This document shows, in pieces, positions 1 through 10,041 of a stretch of DNA of 64,000 nt. The translations under genes and the position numbers were made by a program. Under the pieces are notes generated by a model. That model was not told the origin of the DNA. It saw nothing but the letters and a program-made list of their open reading frames with translations, and searched no databases. Origin of the DNA: Phocaeicola plebeius DSM 17135 (GTDB taxonomy: Bacteria; Bacteroidota; Bacteroidia; Bacteroidales; Bacteroidaceae); NCBI RefSeq assembly GCF_000187895.1, contig NZ_DS990119.1, positions 372,001 to 436,000 of the forward strand. The letters are read 5' to 3'. How positions within the stretch are numbered: the stretch's first letter is position 1; each line of letters begins with the position of its first letter.

Positions 1-786
1 TCTGCCGAGGAACGCAATCCGTTAGTGGCCACCACCTACGGCGTAGGCGAACTCGTGGCACACGCCGTACGGCACGGATGCCGGCGCTTCCTCATCGGAC
101 TGGGCGGAAGCGGTACGAGCGATGCCGGAAAAGGCATGCTTCAGGGCCTCACCGATTCCCTGACTCCCGGCGGCACGATAGAAGACGTGTTGAACGATTC
201 CCTGTCCGACTGCCACTTCATTCTGGCCAGCGATGTACGCAATCCGCTCTACGGACCCGAAGGCGCCGCCCGCATCTTTGCCCCACAGAAAGGAGCCACT
301 CCCGCGATGGTGGAAGAACTGGACCGACGCGCCCGTCAGTTTGCCAAAGAATCTGCCCAACGCATGGGCAGAGACGCATCCTTCCAGCCTGGTGCCGGAG
401 CTGCCGGCGGACTGGGATACGCCTTCCTGCAATACCTTCAGGCCACCACCCAATCGGGTGCCGACCTCCTGCTCGACCTCTGCGAATTCGACACCCTCCT
501 GACACATACCGACCTCGTCATTACCGGCGAAGGACATGCCGACCGTCAGACACTCATGGGCAAGCTTCCCGAACGGGTGATGCGACGGGCACAGGCACAG
601 CATGTCCCTGTCTGGCTAGTAGCCGGAAAAGCCAGCGATGCCGAATCCTTGCTGAATGCCGGATTCAGTCGGGTAGACAGCCTTACGCCCGACGATATGC
701 CTCTTGCAGAAGCCATCCGTCCGGAAGTCGCCCGGGAGAATATCCGCCGGTGGATAGAAACCGTATGGAATCAGCTGAAAAAGTAG
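1..786 (+). CDS. Glycerate kinase, C-terminal part (5' end outside window)
   Basis: Phosphorylates glycerate to phosphoglycerate in the cytoplasm (GlxK/GarK-type family, known). The frame is open from base 1 and reads SAEERNPLVATTYGVGEL, a typical internal stretch of this family, so the gene starts upstream; the first possible start inside the window (GTG at 25) is not the real one. The Gly-rich segment GLGGSGTSDAGKGML, a later GAGAAGGLGYAFL loop and the C-terminal TGEGHADRQTLMGKLP stretch are characteristic. About 260 residues are visible of the usual 370-380. It is followed after 39 nt by a lipoprotein gene on the same strand; a near-match to the -7 element (TATCTTTA, 787-794) suggests the two are separately transcribed. 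Confidence 0.93.
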   Translation, partial: SAEERNPLVATTYGVGELVAHAVRHGCRRFLIGLGGSGTSDAGKGMLQGLTDSLTPGGTIEDVLNDSLSDCHFILASDVRNPLYGPEGAARIFAPQKGATPAMVEELDRRARQFAKESAQRMGRDASFQPGAGAAGGLGYAFLQYLQATTQSGADLLLDLCEFDTLLTHTDLVITGEGHADRQTLMGKLPERVMRRAQAQHVPVWLVAGKASDAESLLNAGFSRVDSLTPDDMPLAEAIRPEVARENIRRWIETVWNQLKK

Positions 787-825
787 TATCTTTATCCCCC
801 AAATACACACCCAACCCGTAAAAAC

Positions 826-1962
826 ATGAAAGCTTATTCATTACTATATCTGTCGCTGTTTTCCTTTGTAACAATCTCTGCATGCAAGCCATCCCGTACA
901 GCTCAGACGGAAAAAATGAAAGAAATGGAAAAGAAAGAGCTCAAAATGCTCGAGGATTCCCAGGCAAAATCAGAAGAGGAAGCCCTGGAAATTTCTTTCG
1001 GACCCTCCCATGAAGGCCTGGTCAACTGGGTACTTTCTGATACTGCCACCTTCTCCTATCCTTTCACCCGAAGTATCGAAAAGGAATACGTCACCATCGC
1101 CACTTCAGCCGACAAATGCCTGCGCATCTATTCATGGAATACGGGCGAAGGCGGAACCATGATCTGCTGGGGTAACCTCATCCAGTACAGAAGCGGAACG
1201 GAAATAAAAGCTGTCCACCAGTCGCTCGACATGCAGCTACACCCTAACGGCGAGCACGATGAAATGGACTACGGCAGCTACATCGACACCATCTATACCT
1301 ATCCTTGTACAGACGGCAGCAAACTGTACATCGCCGACGATTATTTCAGAATATCCGGTAACTATTCCACCAATTCCTTGGTAGCCATGCGGATAAAAGA
1401 CGGAAATCTCGTCAGCGCCCCTTGCTTCGTACGCCACGGTAAGCGTACAGACACCGTAGGTTTGGAACACACCGCAGCCGACTGGTACTTCCTTGCGAAT
1501 CTGGGCGAAGGATGGAACTGGCTCTTCCAATTCGACCCAAAAGCACAAAACCTGTATGTGGCCACTACAGACAGCATGAGCAGCATTACCGACCGATACG
1601 ACATCTACCATTTCAATGGCACAGACTTCGTCTATCAGAAAACCGGAGCTCCTTTCTGGCTGCATCCCCAGTTGCATCACTACCAGCGTCTGGAACTATT
1701 TTTCAGAACGAAAGATTACATCATCCGCATCGACAAGCTGGACGAAGAAACCATGCGATACGCTTCCTGGAAAAGCACACAGCAGATGTCAGATACTCCC
1801 GAACTGGTGCTTACCGGCAGCTATGTAGAAAAGGACAACACCTTCCTCTTCTCAAAAGGCAGCTACCGCTATGTGGTGACTATGGGTGATAAAGCCACCC
1901 TGAAAGTGCAGCACAACGGAAAAACGATTCTGCAACAAACGCAAGAAACGAAAGAGTTCTGA
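826..1962 (+). CDS. Uncharacterised lipoprotein, 378 aa
   Basis: A signal peptide runs from residue 1 to a lipobox ending in Cys20 (TISAC), so the protein should be exported and lipid-anchored. A short, highly charged Lys/Glu stretch (about residues 27-52) follows and could be a helical tether. The rest is rich in aromatic and beta-strand-like segments, and paired motifs such as DKCLRIYSWNTGEGG suggest a beta-rich binding fold. No catalytic motif is recognised and the family is unknown to me. It is convergent with the methyltransferase-HIT gene, whose 3' end lies 75 bp downstream. Confidence 0.85.
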   Translation: MKAYSLLYLSLFSFVTISACKPSRTAQTEKMKEMEKKELKMLEDSQAKSEEEALEISFGPSHEGLVNWVLSDTATFSYPFTRSIEKEYVTIATSADKCLRIYSWNTGEGGTMICWGNLIQYRSGTEIKAVHQSLDMQLHPNGEHDEMDYGSYIDTIYTYPCTDGSKLYIADDYFRISGNYSTNSLVAMRIKDGNLVSAPCFVRHGKRTDTVGLEHTAADWYFLANLGEGWNWLFQFDPKAQNLYVATTDSMSSITDRYDIYHFNGTDFVYQKTGAPFWLHPQLHHYQRLELFFRTKDYIIRIDKLDEETMRYASWKSTQQMSDTPELVLTGSYVEKDNTFLFSKGSYRYVVTMGDKATLKVQHNGKTILQQTQETKEF

Positions 1963-2037
1963 TACGCGAATATGAAGATAACGATTGCGCAAGTCCCATT
2001 GGTCTCCCAATAACAGATTCCAGAAAAAATCCCCAAA

Positions 2038-2946
2038 CTATTTACTCTCCAGCTGAGCAGGCGAAGAAAGCTTCTCGTTGGCATCATAACTCTGTTTTGA
2101 CGGAATCACACCTCTTACCCCACCTTTCGGATTAGGCACATCGCCCTTGTAGCGCGGAATCAAGTGCATATGTACGTGAAAGACCGACTGTCCAGCCGCC
2201 TCGTTCACATTAATACCCACATTGTATCCGTCAGGATGGTATCGCTCGTCTACCTTCTGCTTCACGTACTGAAGCACCACATTCATGGCCTCCCGTTCGT
2301 GATTAGTCAGGTCGAAGTAAGAAGCCACATGCCGCTTGGGGATAATCAGTGCATGACCTGGCGATACCGGATAACCGTCATAGAACGCCACACAAGTAGC
2401 CGTCTCACAAATAATTTCCACTCTTCGCGACAGACGGCAGAAAGGACAAACCTCCCCTTCCTTCCGGGGCAACTTATTGAAATGCTGATACTGATAAAGT
2501 TCATAGCTCGAATTACGTTCCAAACTCTGGAAAGGCAGTCGCACATTACACTGATAGGTGTACTGGCGATGAATGGCATGCAACCTGAATCCTTCTTCCG
2601 TCAGGTCACGACGGACGGCAAAAAAGGCCGTTCCCGTAGGAGCAAGAAGGTTCGTGACATTCATCATCACTTCCGCCTGTGCGTATGGTTCCAGGACATT
2701 CAGCACATAGTTGCACAGAATGGTATCAAACTTCCCGTCTGGATACTCAGAACGATAATAATAGTCGTACCCCGTGATGTCATACCCCTGACGTTTCAAC
2801 TCGTCTGTGTCAAAGCCATACCCACACCCAAAGTCCAGAATACGTCCTTTCAACAGATTATGTTGAAGCAGGTAACGGGTGGGTACAGAAAGACTCGTAC
2901 GCTTGATGGCGGTGAGGTAAGGATGGTTTATCTTTTCAGGTTCCAT
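2038..2946 (-). CDS. Bifunctional SAM-dependent methyltransferase / HIT-domain protein
   Basis: Two domains are fused. Residues about 15-145 form a class I methyltransferase: the SAM-binding motif I is DFGCGYG (38-44), followed by an acidic loop and NYVLNVL (about 79-85). Residues about 160-290 form a histidine-triad (HIT) domain: a CPFC zinc-binding pair (167, 170), PGHALIIPKRH, and the triad HVHMH (257-261) with the expected nucleophile His259. HIT proteins hydrolyse or transfer nucleotides; the methyl acceptor here is unknown. The start lies 5 nt after the stop of the HNH gene upstream on the same strand, so the two are likely cotranscribed. Its base composition resembles the flanking chromosome, whereas the HNH gene is A+T-rich. 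Confidence 0.9.
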   Translation of the reverse strand: MEPEKINHPYLTAIKRTSLSVPTRYLLQHNLLKGRILDFGCGYGFDTDELKRQGYDITGYDYYYRSEYPDGKFDTILCNYVLNVLEPYAQAEVMMNVTNLLAPTGTAFFAVRRDLTEEGFRLHAIHRQYTYQCNVRLPFQSLERNSSYELYQYQHFNKLPRKEGEVCPFCRLSRRVEIICETATCVAFYDGYPVSPGHALIIPKRHVASYFDLTNHEREAMNVVLQYVKQKVDERYHPDGYNVGINVNEAAGQSVFHVHMHLIPRYKGDVPNPKGGVRGVIPSKQSYDANEKLSSPAQLESK

Positions 2947-2951
2947 AATAT

Positions 2952-4022
2952 TTAGTATTTCCAGGTTTCAAATCCCATGTTCAAGGCTATTTGGTGCATT
3001 GGAGTAAAGGTCTGAAAGAAACAATCTAATAAATGTTCCTTATCCATATGCACAATATCTTGCACAGTGTATCCTAAAGAAAGATAATCTTCAAGTAACT
3101 TATTTTGTCTCCCTGTTTTCAGATAAATTCTCAAAGCCTCTTGATGTGCTTCGGCCAATTTGGGAAGATACAATTCCAAATCAGGCAATTTATTACTTTT
3201 CGAGCTATTGATACTTGGGTCTGATGGCATCAAATTCCAAAGCAAATCATGAGATACAAAACTCCACGGTATAAAATGATCCAAATCATACTTACGTATT
3301 TCCAGGTGCTTACTTGTATAAAGACATCTCACTTCCATACCTTGGTTTATTACCACATTCCAGAACTCATGCTGATTCGACAAGGAATTTCTCTCTTCTC
3401 TTTTTACCAATTTATTCGGTATATTGGGTACATTAGGATTCCTAACTTGAAGAAAATTAGTCAGTCCCCAATATGCAAAAGCACTTAGAATATCATAATT
3501 TTCTTTCAGATATGTCAACCAAACCGGATTCAATTCTATCCATAGTGAGCCATCTGTCTTCTCTAATTTGTAAAGGCATCCATTTTCAAATGCCTGAGAA
3601 CGAGCTACCATTTCTCGGTCATCCGAAGTATCAATCCACGGTCGTAGAAACCGGAAAGGTACATTCTTTTGAAGGAAATTCAACTGTTTCCGTATGTCAA
3701 ACTGCTGGATAAGTTTCTGTAACAAATCTGTCAGTTCCTTTACTCCCAAATTGATAGGAATATTGTTTTCCTTCTGTAAAGTTAGAATAGCATCATAAAG
3801 TGATTCCGATTTACCGAACGAAAGCCGGAAATAATTAACAGGATACCAAGCATTCGCAACCATTGTTACCATAATTTCCCAGACATTCATCCTTGTTTTC
3901 CCTTGTTTTACATATAAATCAAGTATGCCCAGAAACCAATAATATTTATAAGTCGCTACAGTCTTATCAAATACTCTATTAAGGTATCGGGTGGTAAGTA
4001 TTTGTGATTGTGGTATTTGCAT
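2952..4022 (-). CDS. HNH endonuclease domain protein, 356 aa
   Basis: A putative DNA or RNA nuclease. The C-terminal half carries an HNH signature: YDLDHFIPWSF (245-255) with Asp248-His249, then LLWNLMP with Asn263, then INSSKSNKLP with Asn272 and Lys275. The N-terminal ~240 residues are helical and aromatic-rich, and I do not recognise them as a named domain. ATG at 4022 is preceded by an A-rich leader and a -7 element at 4061-4068. It lies between the old end of the CRISPR array and the methyltransferase-HIT gene and reads into the latter. The context suggests defence, but the function is inferred; it could also be a selfish nuclease. Confidence 0.85.
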   Translation of the reverse strand: MQIPQSQILTTRYLNRVFDKTVATYKYYWFLGILDLYVKQGKTRMNVWEIMVTMVANAWYPVNYFRLSFGKSESLYDAILTLQKENNIPINLGVKELTDLLQKLIQQFDIRKQLNFLQKNVPFRFLRPWIDTSDDREMVARSQAFENGCLYKLEKTDGSLWIELNPVWLTYLKENYDILSAFAYWGLTNFLQVRNPNVPNIPNKLVKREERNSLSNQHEFWNVVINQGMEVRCLYTSKHLEIRKYDLDHFIPWSFVSHDLLWNLMPSDPSINSSKSNKLPDLELYLPKLAEAHQEALRIYLKTGRQNKLLEDYLSLGYTVQDIVHMDKEHLLDCFFQTFTPMHQIALNMGFETWKY

Positions 4023-4060
4023 AAAATTAAAGATTAATATCTAATAGAAATTTGCAAATA

Positions 4061-4068
4061 CAAAGATA
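4061..4068 (-). promoter_or_regulatory. Predicted -7 element for the HNH / methyltransferase-HIT operon
   Basis: TATCTTTG on the minus strand exactly fits the Bacteroides -7 consensus TAnnTTTG, 38 nt before the ATG of the HNH gene. No convincing -33 element was picked out. Confidence 0.55.
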
Positions 4069-4158
4069 AATTTTTTCATCAACTTTCATAATATATAGAA
4101 CTATAGAGTTTTCATATGTTATGCGCACCAAATATATTTCAGTCTTTTTCGTCGTACT

Positions 4159-4190
4159 GATAACCCGCATAGATATATACGGTGGTTATC
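4159..4190. other. Inverted repeat beyond the old end of the CRISPR array
   Basis: GATAACC (4159-4165) pairs with GGTTATC (4184-4190) across an 18-nt loop. It lies 60 bp past the last, degenerate repeat in the direction of array transcription and could end or stabilise the pre-crRNA, but there is no T-tract. Confidence 0.35.
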
Positions 4191-4249
4191 TTAGCTTTAA
4201 TCTGCACACTACTTAAAATGCAACTATGAACATGTATTACTTTAACTTC

Positions 4250-5209
<960 letters not shown>

Positions 5210-5375
5210 AGTAAACTCTTAATCGTCTTATATTCAGTCATATAAAAAGGGCTCTCTGAGAACCCATAACATACTACATTTTTTAAAACTTTTCAAAAAG
5301 AAAAAATAAATCTAAACATCTAGAAATCAATGCATGCGAACCAACCAGCTTTTATGCATCACTTTAGGTTCGCAT
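5210..5375 (-). promoter_or_regulatory. CRISPR leader, with an inverted repeat beside cas2
   Basis: This A+T-rich stretch between cas2 and the newest repeat should hold the array promoter and the integration signals used by Cas1-Cas2. It contains a perfect 9-bp inverted repeat, ATGCGAACC (5334-5342) and GGTTCGCAT (5367-5375), which abuts the cas2 stop. No T-tract follows it directly, so a terminator role is uncertain. Confidence 0.7.
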
Positions 5376-5666
5376 TCAAATTATTAAATCACCAGAAATA
5401 TCAAAAGACGTTATTTTTCCTATCTTTTCAATCCTTCTCTCCCAGTTTTTACCTAGAAAATAAAATCTAATACTATCTAATTCAATATTAATAATGGATT
5501 CTAGCCTAGCTCTCAGTATCAGAAACTGTGACTCAGTAAGAGAACACTCAAAAACAGAATTCTGCACTCTTTGTCCATAATCCTTACAAGCATTTGCTAC
5601 ATTACGTAATCTTTTCTTTCCAGAATTAGAAAGGGTATTCACATCGTATGTTATCAAAACCATCAT
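5376..5666 (-). CDS. cas2: CRISPR-associated endonuclease Cas2
   Basis: Small (96 aa) structural partner of Cas1 in the spacer-integration complex. The ferredoxin-like first strand VLITYDV carries the conserved Asp near residue 8, followed by the expected RLRNVANACKDYGQRVQNSVFEC helix and strand. The length is normal for the family. It starts 5 nt after the cas1 stop and is the last gene of the cas operon, just before the CRISPR leader. A start at the second Met is also possible and would change nothing important. Confidence 0.96.
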   Translation of the reverse strand: MMVLITYDVNTLSNSGKKRLRNVANACKDYGQRVQNSVFECSLTESQFLILRARLESIINIELDSIRFYFLGKNWERRIEKIGKITSFDISGDLII

Positions 5667-5671
5667 AACTC

Positions 5672-6694
5672 TTATTGAATTAAAAATACAGGATAATCAT
5701 CTATTTCACCTCGAATATAACGAGCCATAAGCATTGCCTGAGAATAAGGTAACAAGCCAATAGGAATTTTTTCACCTAAATAAGGATGAGTTATTAATTC
5801 CTTCTTTCTACTTTGCCAAGATGAAATTAAGATTTTCCGGCAACTATCAGTCATTAAAATACTTTCATCCCCTTGGCTAAAAAAGTCCTTCTCTGTAACC
5901 TGCTTCCTATTGATTAAAGATAAAACCAATCTATCACCTAAGTAAGCTCTCAACTCTTCCATCATATCAAGTGATAAAGACACCCTACCTGGACGAAGTA
6001 CATGAAGAAAACCCACATAAGGATCTAAGCCCACAGACTCTAAGGCGGATGCCATATCATTGGCTATTAATGTATAAACAAAGGATAGCATCGCATTTAC
6101 CGCATCTTTGGGAGGATGTCTGTTCCTACCATGAAACGGAAATTTTCCTCGTTGCTGTAAAATCAATTGAGAAAAAACAGAAAAATAAGCATTAGCTGCT
6201 TCCCCTTCAATTCCTCTTAACTCGTCAGGATTACTTGCGTCAAAAAGTCGCCTTTTAGCTGTATTTAAATGTAGAGCTACATTCTCAATCTCTACATTTG
6301 GGCCGTTATCTCGGAGAAAACGCCGTAAAATATTACGGTAATTCTGAATTTTTCCTCCAATAAATAATTTACTTAAGTGTAACGAGAAATCTTTGTCACT
6401 AGCAAGATTATATTGTCTTGTACGAAGCAAAACATTTCCTTTAGTAGCTCCTTGCACTCTACTAATAAATCTTCCCTGTGGAGTAAGAAATGTCAACGAA
6501 ACCTGATTATCTACACATAGCTTCATCAAACCTGGACTTGCTCCCATATAACCAAAAGTCACAATAGCCTCAATATTCAAGATTGGGATTCTGAACAGTT
6601 CATTGTGATGGTCAGATACAACCACATTGAGTCCATCCTTCGATAAATATGCATCAGGAGTCGTAACGTATAAAGTATTAAGTAGTTTCTTCAT
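5672..6694 (-). CDS. cas1: CRISPR-associated endonuclease Cas1, type I-C
   Basis: The integrase that inserts new spacers at the leader end. At 340 aa it has the full family length. The metal-binding residues are visible: Glu163 in GIEGEAA, His231 in FLHVLRPGR and Asp243 in SLDMMEELR. The LDPYVGFLH...RPGR block is typical of the type I-C branch. It overlaps the end of cas4 by 17 bp and is followed by cas2 after 5 nt, so translation of the three adaptation genes is likely coupled. It looks intact. Confidence 0.97.
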   Translation of the reverse strand: MKKLLNTLYVTTPDAYLSKDGLNVVVSDHHNELFRIPILNIEAIVTFGYMGASPGLMKLCVDNQVSLTFLTPQGRFISRVQGATKGNVLLRTRQYNLASDKDFSLHLSKLFIGGKIQNYRNILRRFLRDNGPNVEIENVALHLNTAKRRLFDASNPDELRGIEGEAANAYFSVFSQLILQQRGKFPFHGRNRHPPKDAVNAMLSFVYTLIANDMASALESVGLDPYVGFLHVLRPGRVSLSLDMMEELRAYLGDRLVLSLINRKQVTEKDFFSQGDESILMTDSCRKILISSWQSRKKELITHPYLGEKIPIGLLPYSQAMLMARYIRGEIDDYPVFLIQ

Positions 6695-7352
6695 ACAAGT
6701 ATTTTTTTAAATATGTTGATACTTGACTCTTTTTACACACCAACGGTAAACAAATGTCATAAAGTGAACATCTCTTACAATGGGGACTATAAACAGATTT
6801 TGGTATCTGCATAGATGAAAAAATATCATGCATCTTGTCTGCACATTTCTTGGTAAGCTCTCTTAATTCCTCATTAACATATATCACATCCCTACGACGA
6901 ACCTCATGATAATACAAGGCTCCATAATCCAACTGTATCTGATACATTTCTTCCAAGCACATTACTTGTGCAGCTAACTGAACTTCATCACAGCGGTTAG
7001 GCTTTTGTTTACCACGCTTATATTCTACGGGAAGAACATTCCAATATCCAGGATAATGTGGATGGCGAATCGTATTGATAGAAGAATCAGAAGGTGTCAA
7101 TTCTATCGCATCCGTGATTCCATATAACCCCAAAGAATGTGACGCAACATGAACAGATCGCAATGTAATGATATCACCATTTTTCTGTCGATAAAAAGGG
7201 TCGTCTACTCGCTTATGTAATAATTTTCCTTCTGTTGTAAGGCTGTTATCTTCCCATTCCTGTGACAAATGAATTAGCCCCCACTGTCTGGGACAAAACA
7301 TAAAATGCTGTATCCCAGACAACATGAGCATATTTTCATCATCATATTTCAT
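6678..7352 (-). CDS. cas4: CRISPR-associated exonuclease Cas4
   Basis: A RecB-like nuclease that trims prespacers and helps choose those beside a correct PAM. At 224 aa, it has Cys20 (HFMFCPRQWG) near the N-terminus and a Cys cluster HCKRCSLYDIC near the C-terminus, the four ligands of the expected iron-sulfur cluster. The PD-(D/E)XK core is visible as a GLYGITDAIE motif and LPVEYKRGK. It starts 11 nt after the cas7 stop and overlaps cas1 by 17 bp, the usual type I-C order. Confidence 0.95.
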   Translation of the reverse strand: MKYDDENMLMLSGIQHFMFCPRQWGLIHLSQEWEDNSLTTEGKLLHKRVDDPFYRQKNGDIITLRSVHVASHSLGLYGITDAIELTPSDSSINTIRHPHYPGYWNVLPVEYKRGKQKPNRCDEVQLAAQVMCLEEMYQIQLDYGALYYHEVRRRDVIYVNEELRELTKKCADKMHDIFSSMQIPKSVYSPHCKRCSLYDICLPLVCKKSQVSTYLKKYLYEETT

Positions 7353-7363
7353 GATAAGCTTTT

Positions 7364-8236
7364 TTATATCATTTCTTCCAAATGAACATGTTCCGGTAGT
7401 TTAGAAGTATCAACTGAAACTTCATAATCCGCAAAGCTACGGGCAACTCCTTCACATTTCTTCTTCACTGTAACCAAATCAAACAACTTGTTAGCAGGAG
7501 CATTCCCCAGTTCACTGTCATGACGGAATACAATAAGTTTCTGTGTGCTCATCAAACCTCGTGAAGCGGATCGATCACAATCAAACATATTCTTTAATGC
7601 TTCCCAAAATAATCTCAAATCTTCTTCAGAAAAACCTGTCTGTTTAGCCAAATTTGCAGATACAAAACCATGACATCTGTATAAGCCATATGGCACAGTC
7701 GATTTCCGTCCCATTGTATGATTATCACCGCCCTGCTTTTCTGCTTCCTTATCTGTTGTCACCGCTATACGTGTGATAGAATGCTCCATACTGACAATAG
7801 GCTCCACAGAGCGGGCAAAGGTCAGTTGAATCGGACCTCTTACCTGACCTGCATTTTTCCCTGTGGTCATCACTGCCCCAAATGTTCTAACGTCATAATA
7901 TTTTGCGCACATAAACTTACGGGCAGCATCAACCTGTTCTCCTGCTTTTTTTCCTTTCTTTTCTTTCTCTTTTACCGATTCATCTTCATAGGATTCATCA
8001 ATCAGATTATTCAAAATTGCTTTTTCTTTAATGAATATATCATATCCTATTTCTCCGGATTTTGCTATTTGCACATAATTGCGCACTTTGCGCTTCAGAC
8101 ATACATCCGACATCAAACCTTCTCCAGTTTCGGTATCCACTCTTGGCAGATTTCCGGCATCTGGGTCACCATTCGGATTACCATCCTGTACATCAACCAA
8201 CAACACAAAATCTATTTTATGATTCAATTCTTCCAT
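7364..8236 (-). CDS. cas7: Cascade backbone protein Cas7 (Csd2), type I-C
   Basis: Forms the filament along the crRNA spacer in the type I-C effector complex. The N-terminus LLVDVQDGNPNGDPDAGNLPR, with its Asn/Gly/Asp-rich loop, is a hallmark of Csd2. Later FGAVMTTGKNAGQVRGPIQL and SRGLMSTQKLIVF are also family-like. At 290 aa it is of normal length. It starts 14 nt after the cas8c stop and is followed by cas4 after 11 nt. Confidence 0.96.
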   Translation of the reverse strand: MEELNHKIDFVLLVDVQDGNPNGDPDAGNLPRVDTETGEGLMSDVCLKRKVRNYVQIAKSGEIGYDIFIKEKAILNNLIDESYEDESVKEKEKKGKKAGEQVDAARKFMCAKYYDVRTFGAVMTTGKNAGQVRGPIQLTFARSVEPIVSMEHSITRIAVTTDKEAEKQGGDNHTMGRKSTVPYGLYRCHGFVSANLAKQTGFSEEDLRLFWEALKNMFDCDRSASRGLMSTQKLIVFRHDSELGNAPANKLFDLVTVKKKCEGVARSFADYEVSVDTSKLPEHVHLEEMI

Positions 8237-8250
8237 GATTTTAATTTTAT

Positions 8251-10041
8251 TTATTCAACAATATCTTCATTTTTTTCACTAGCTTTATAGAATTCAGCCA
8301 TCTGATGATGGTACCCCACAAAGAAACGGCCCTGATCCTGTATATTCAAATGAGTCGGGAAACCTTCAGCTAAAAGCAAATCAATAATTTCATTCTTCAG
8401 CTTTCTAAAGAAAATAATCGAAGGACTGTTCAACTTTTCCTCGTGATGAACAGACAAATTCAGCAGGTTTCCAAAAACAGCAGCAGGTGTAGTCGAAGCC
8501 GCATTCAAATAACGCTGACGAATACTATCGATTCCATAGCTCTTCTTTTGTAAGTATTCCAGTGTGGCAAACAAACGACCACAAACATAACCTACATTAT
8601 TATTTGATTTATCTAACATAACGGTAAGTTTATGATAATTATTAGGTTGTCTATTTAAATAAGCTTTTATCAACGCGATACGAGTTTGTGTAAGCTTCTG
8701 TTCTGCACGGATTCTCCTGAGACAGGCCGAATATAGAGAATATGGATAAGGTAAATACTGGAAAATACTCTTGATGACAGCTTCCGGTAAATTGGGCTGA
8801 ACATCACCCACTTTTCCCTCTAAAGCCACTGCGGACAACATACTATAGACCCCTTTGTAAGGCCTCTTCTCCATACGGTAATCCACAATTTCCATATCCT
8901 CAAAATGCCTCAAAATATTTTCCGCAAAATCTTTTATAGGAATCTCTTTCCAATATACTACCGCCAGTCGTGCGGCATTTGGTGCCAGACCCAGAATGAA
9001 GAAGCAATCATTCGTCTGAGTTTTTATTTCACCCGAAAAAATAGATTTAAAGACCTTTTCAACTTGAATGACTCCTCTATCTGGATTATCCGTTTCATTT
9101 CCCTGTAAATTCATCAAGGAGAAAAAACAAGACTCAGCTTCCAGTCCAACCTCGGAAGCTACAGACGCCCAAAACACATAAGTTCTGGTAGCAACCCGGA
9201 ACATATTTCTTGAGTTTTTTCTTAACAGATGTGTTAATGCTGTAGTATAGGCAAATTCCGCCTCCCGAGAAATAGGTGCATTATACGCTTTTTCTTTACC
9301 ATAAGAATCATATCCCGAACCTACCTGAAAAGCAACCAGTTTAGCCGTTGCCTGACTACCCAAGATTGGTGTGGCAGTTGTCAATTCCACAAGAGGCCCT
9401 TCTTCACCTGTTATCAGACAAGTATGAGTCTGCCTGTCAGCATGACAAACAGACAGGCTATCTAAATAGAAGTTCACCACATCCTTGTCCTCAGGTATAA
9501 TAGTTAAGGCACCATTTATTCTAAAAGAAATATTACGAGTAAGATTCTTACACAACTCTCCCCAAAGCGGATCTTTTTGTAAAGCAGACAAAATAATCTC
9601 ATTCCCCTTACCATAGAAAAGATGCAATGCCATTAAAGGGATATTCCCTGGCAAAGCCCCATGCAGTTCCTCTACCTTATTACAGAAAGTGGTGTAATTT
9701 TTCCAATTCTTTTCCCTTTCTTTTTTCAAAGCCTCTTCTTTAGCTGCCAATTTCAGTGGATCGGCAGGTGGGTTCCTTAAAGGTAAGTTGGCCTCTGAAT
9801 AATTCAATACATAAGCACAATTATCCCAACAGATATTAGCAACAGGACTACTGCTTCGGCTTACAGCTTTCGGAAGCAGAAAAGATTTACAGCTCTTATC
9901 GTCAATCCGGCAATCTTCCAGACGCACAAAATTACCTTGTTCATCAATTACAATCAAGAAAGCCAGTTCTCTATATTCCATACCTGGCCGAGCCAATTCC
10001 TGGCTTCGATGATAATAATCATATAAAGCTTTCAATATCAT
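8251..10041 (-). CDS. cas8c: Cascade large subunit Cas8c (Csd1)
   Basis: Large subunit of the type I-C surveillance complex; it reads the PAM and bridges target strands, and in this subtype an internal start can also yield a small Cas11-like subunit (known for the family). At 596 aa it is of normal size. Family-like stretches are the N-terminal LKALYDYYHRSQELARPGMEY, ATPILGSQATAKLVAFQVGSG and NMFRVATRTYVFWA. It overlaps cas5 by 4 bp (ATGA type), which implies translational coupling. No internal start for a Cas11 product was assigned. Confidence 0.95.
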   Translation of the reverse strand: MILKALYDYYHRSQELARPGMEYRELAFLIVIDEQGNFVRLEDCRIDDKSCKSFLLPKAVSRSSSPVANICWDNCAYVLNYSEANLPLRNPPADPLKLAAKEEALKKEREKNWKNYTTFCNKVEELHGALPGNIPLMALHLFYGKGNEIILSALQKDPLWGELCKNLTRNISFRINGALTIIPEDKDVVNFYLDSLSVCHADRQTHTCLITGEEGPLVELTTATPILGSQATAKLVAFQVGSGYDSYGKEKAYNAPISREAEFAYTTALTHLLRKNSRNMFRVATRTYVFWASVASEVGLEAESCFFSLMNLQGNETDNPDRGVIQVEKVFKSIFSGEIKTQTNDCFFILGLAPNAARLAVVYWKEIPIKDFAENILRHFEDMEIVDYRMEKRPYKGVYSMLSAVALEGKVGDVQPNLPEAVIKSIFQYLPYPYSLYSACLRRIRAEQKLTQTRIALIKAYLNRQPNNYHKLTVMLDKSNNNVGYVCGRLFATLEYLQKKSYGIDSIRQRYLNAASTTPAAVFGNLLNLSVHHEEKLNSPSIIFFRKLKNEIIDLLLAEGFPTHLNIQDQGRFFVGYHHQMAEFYKASEKNEDIVE

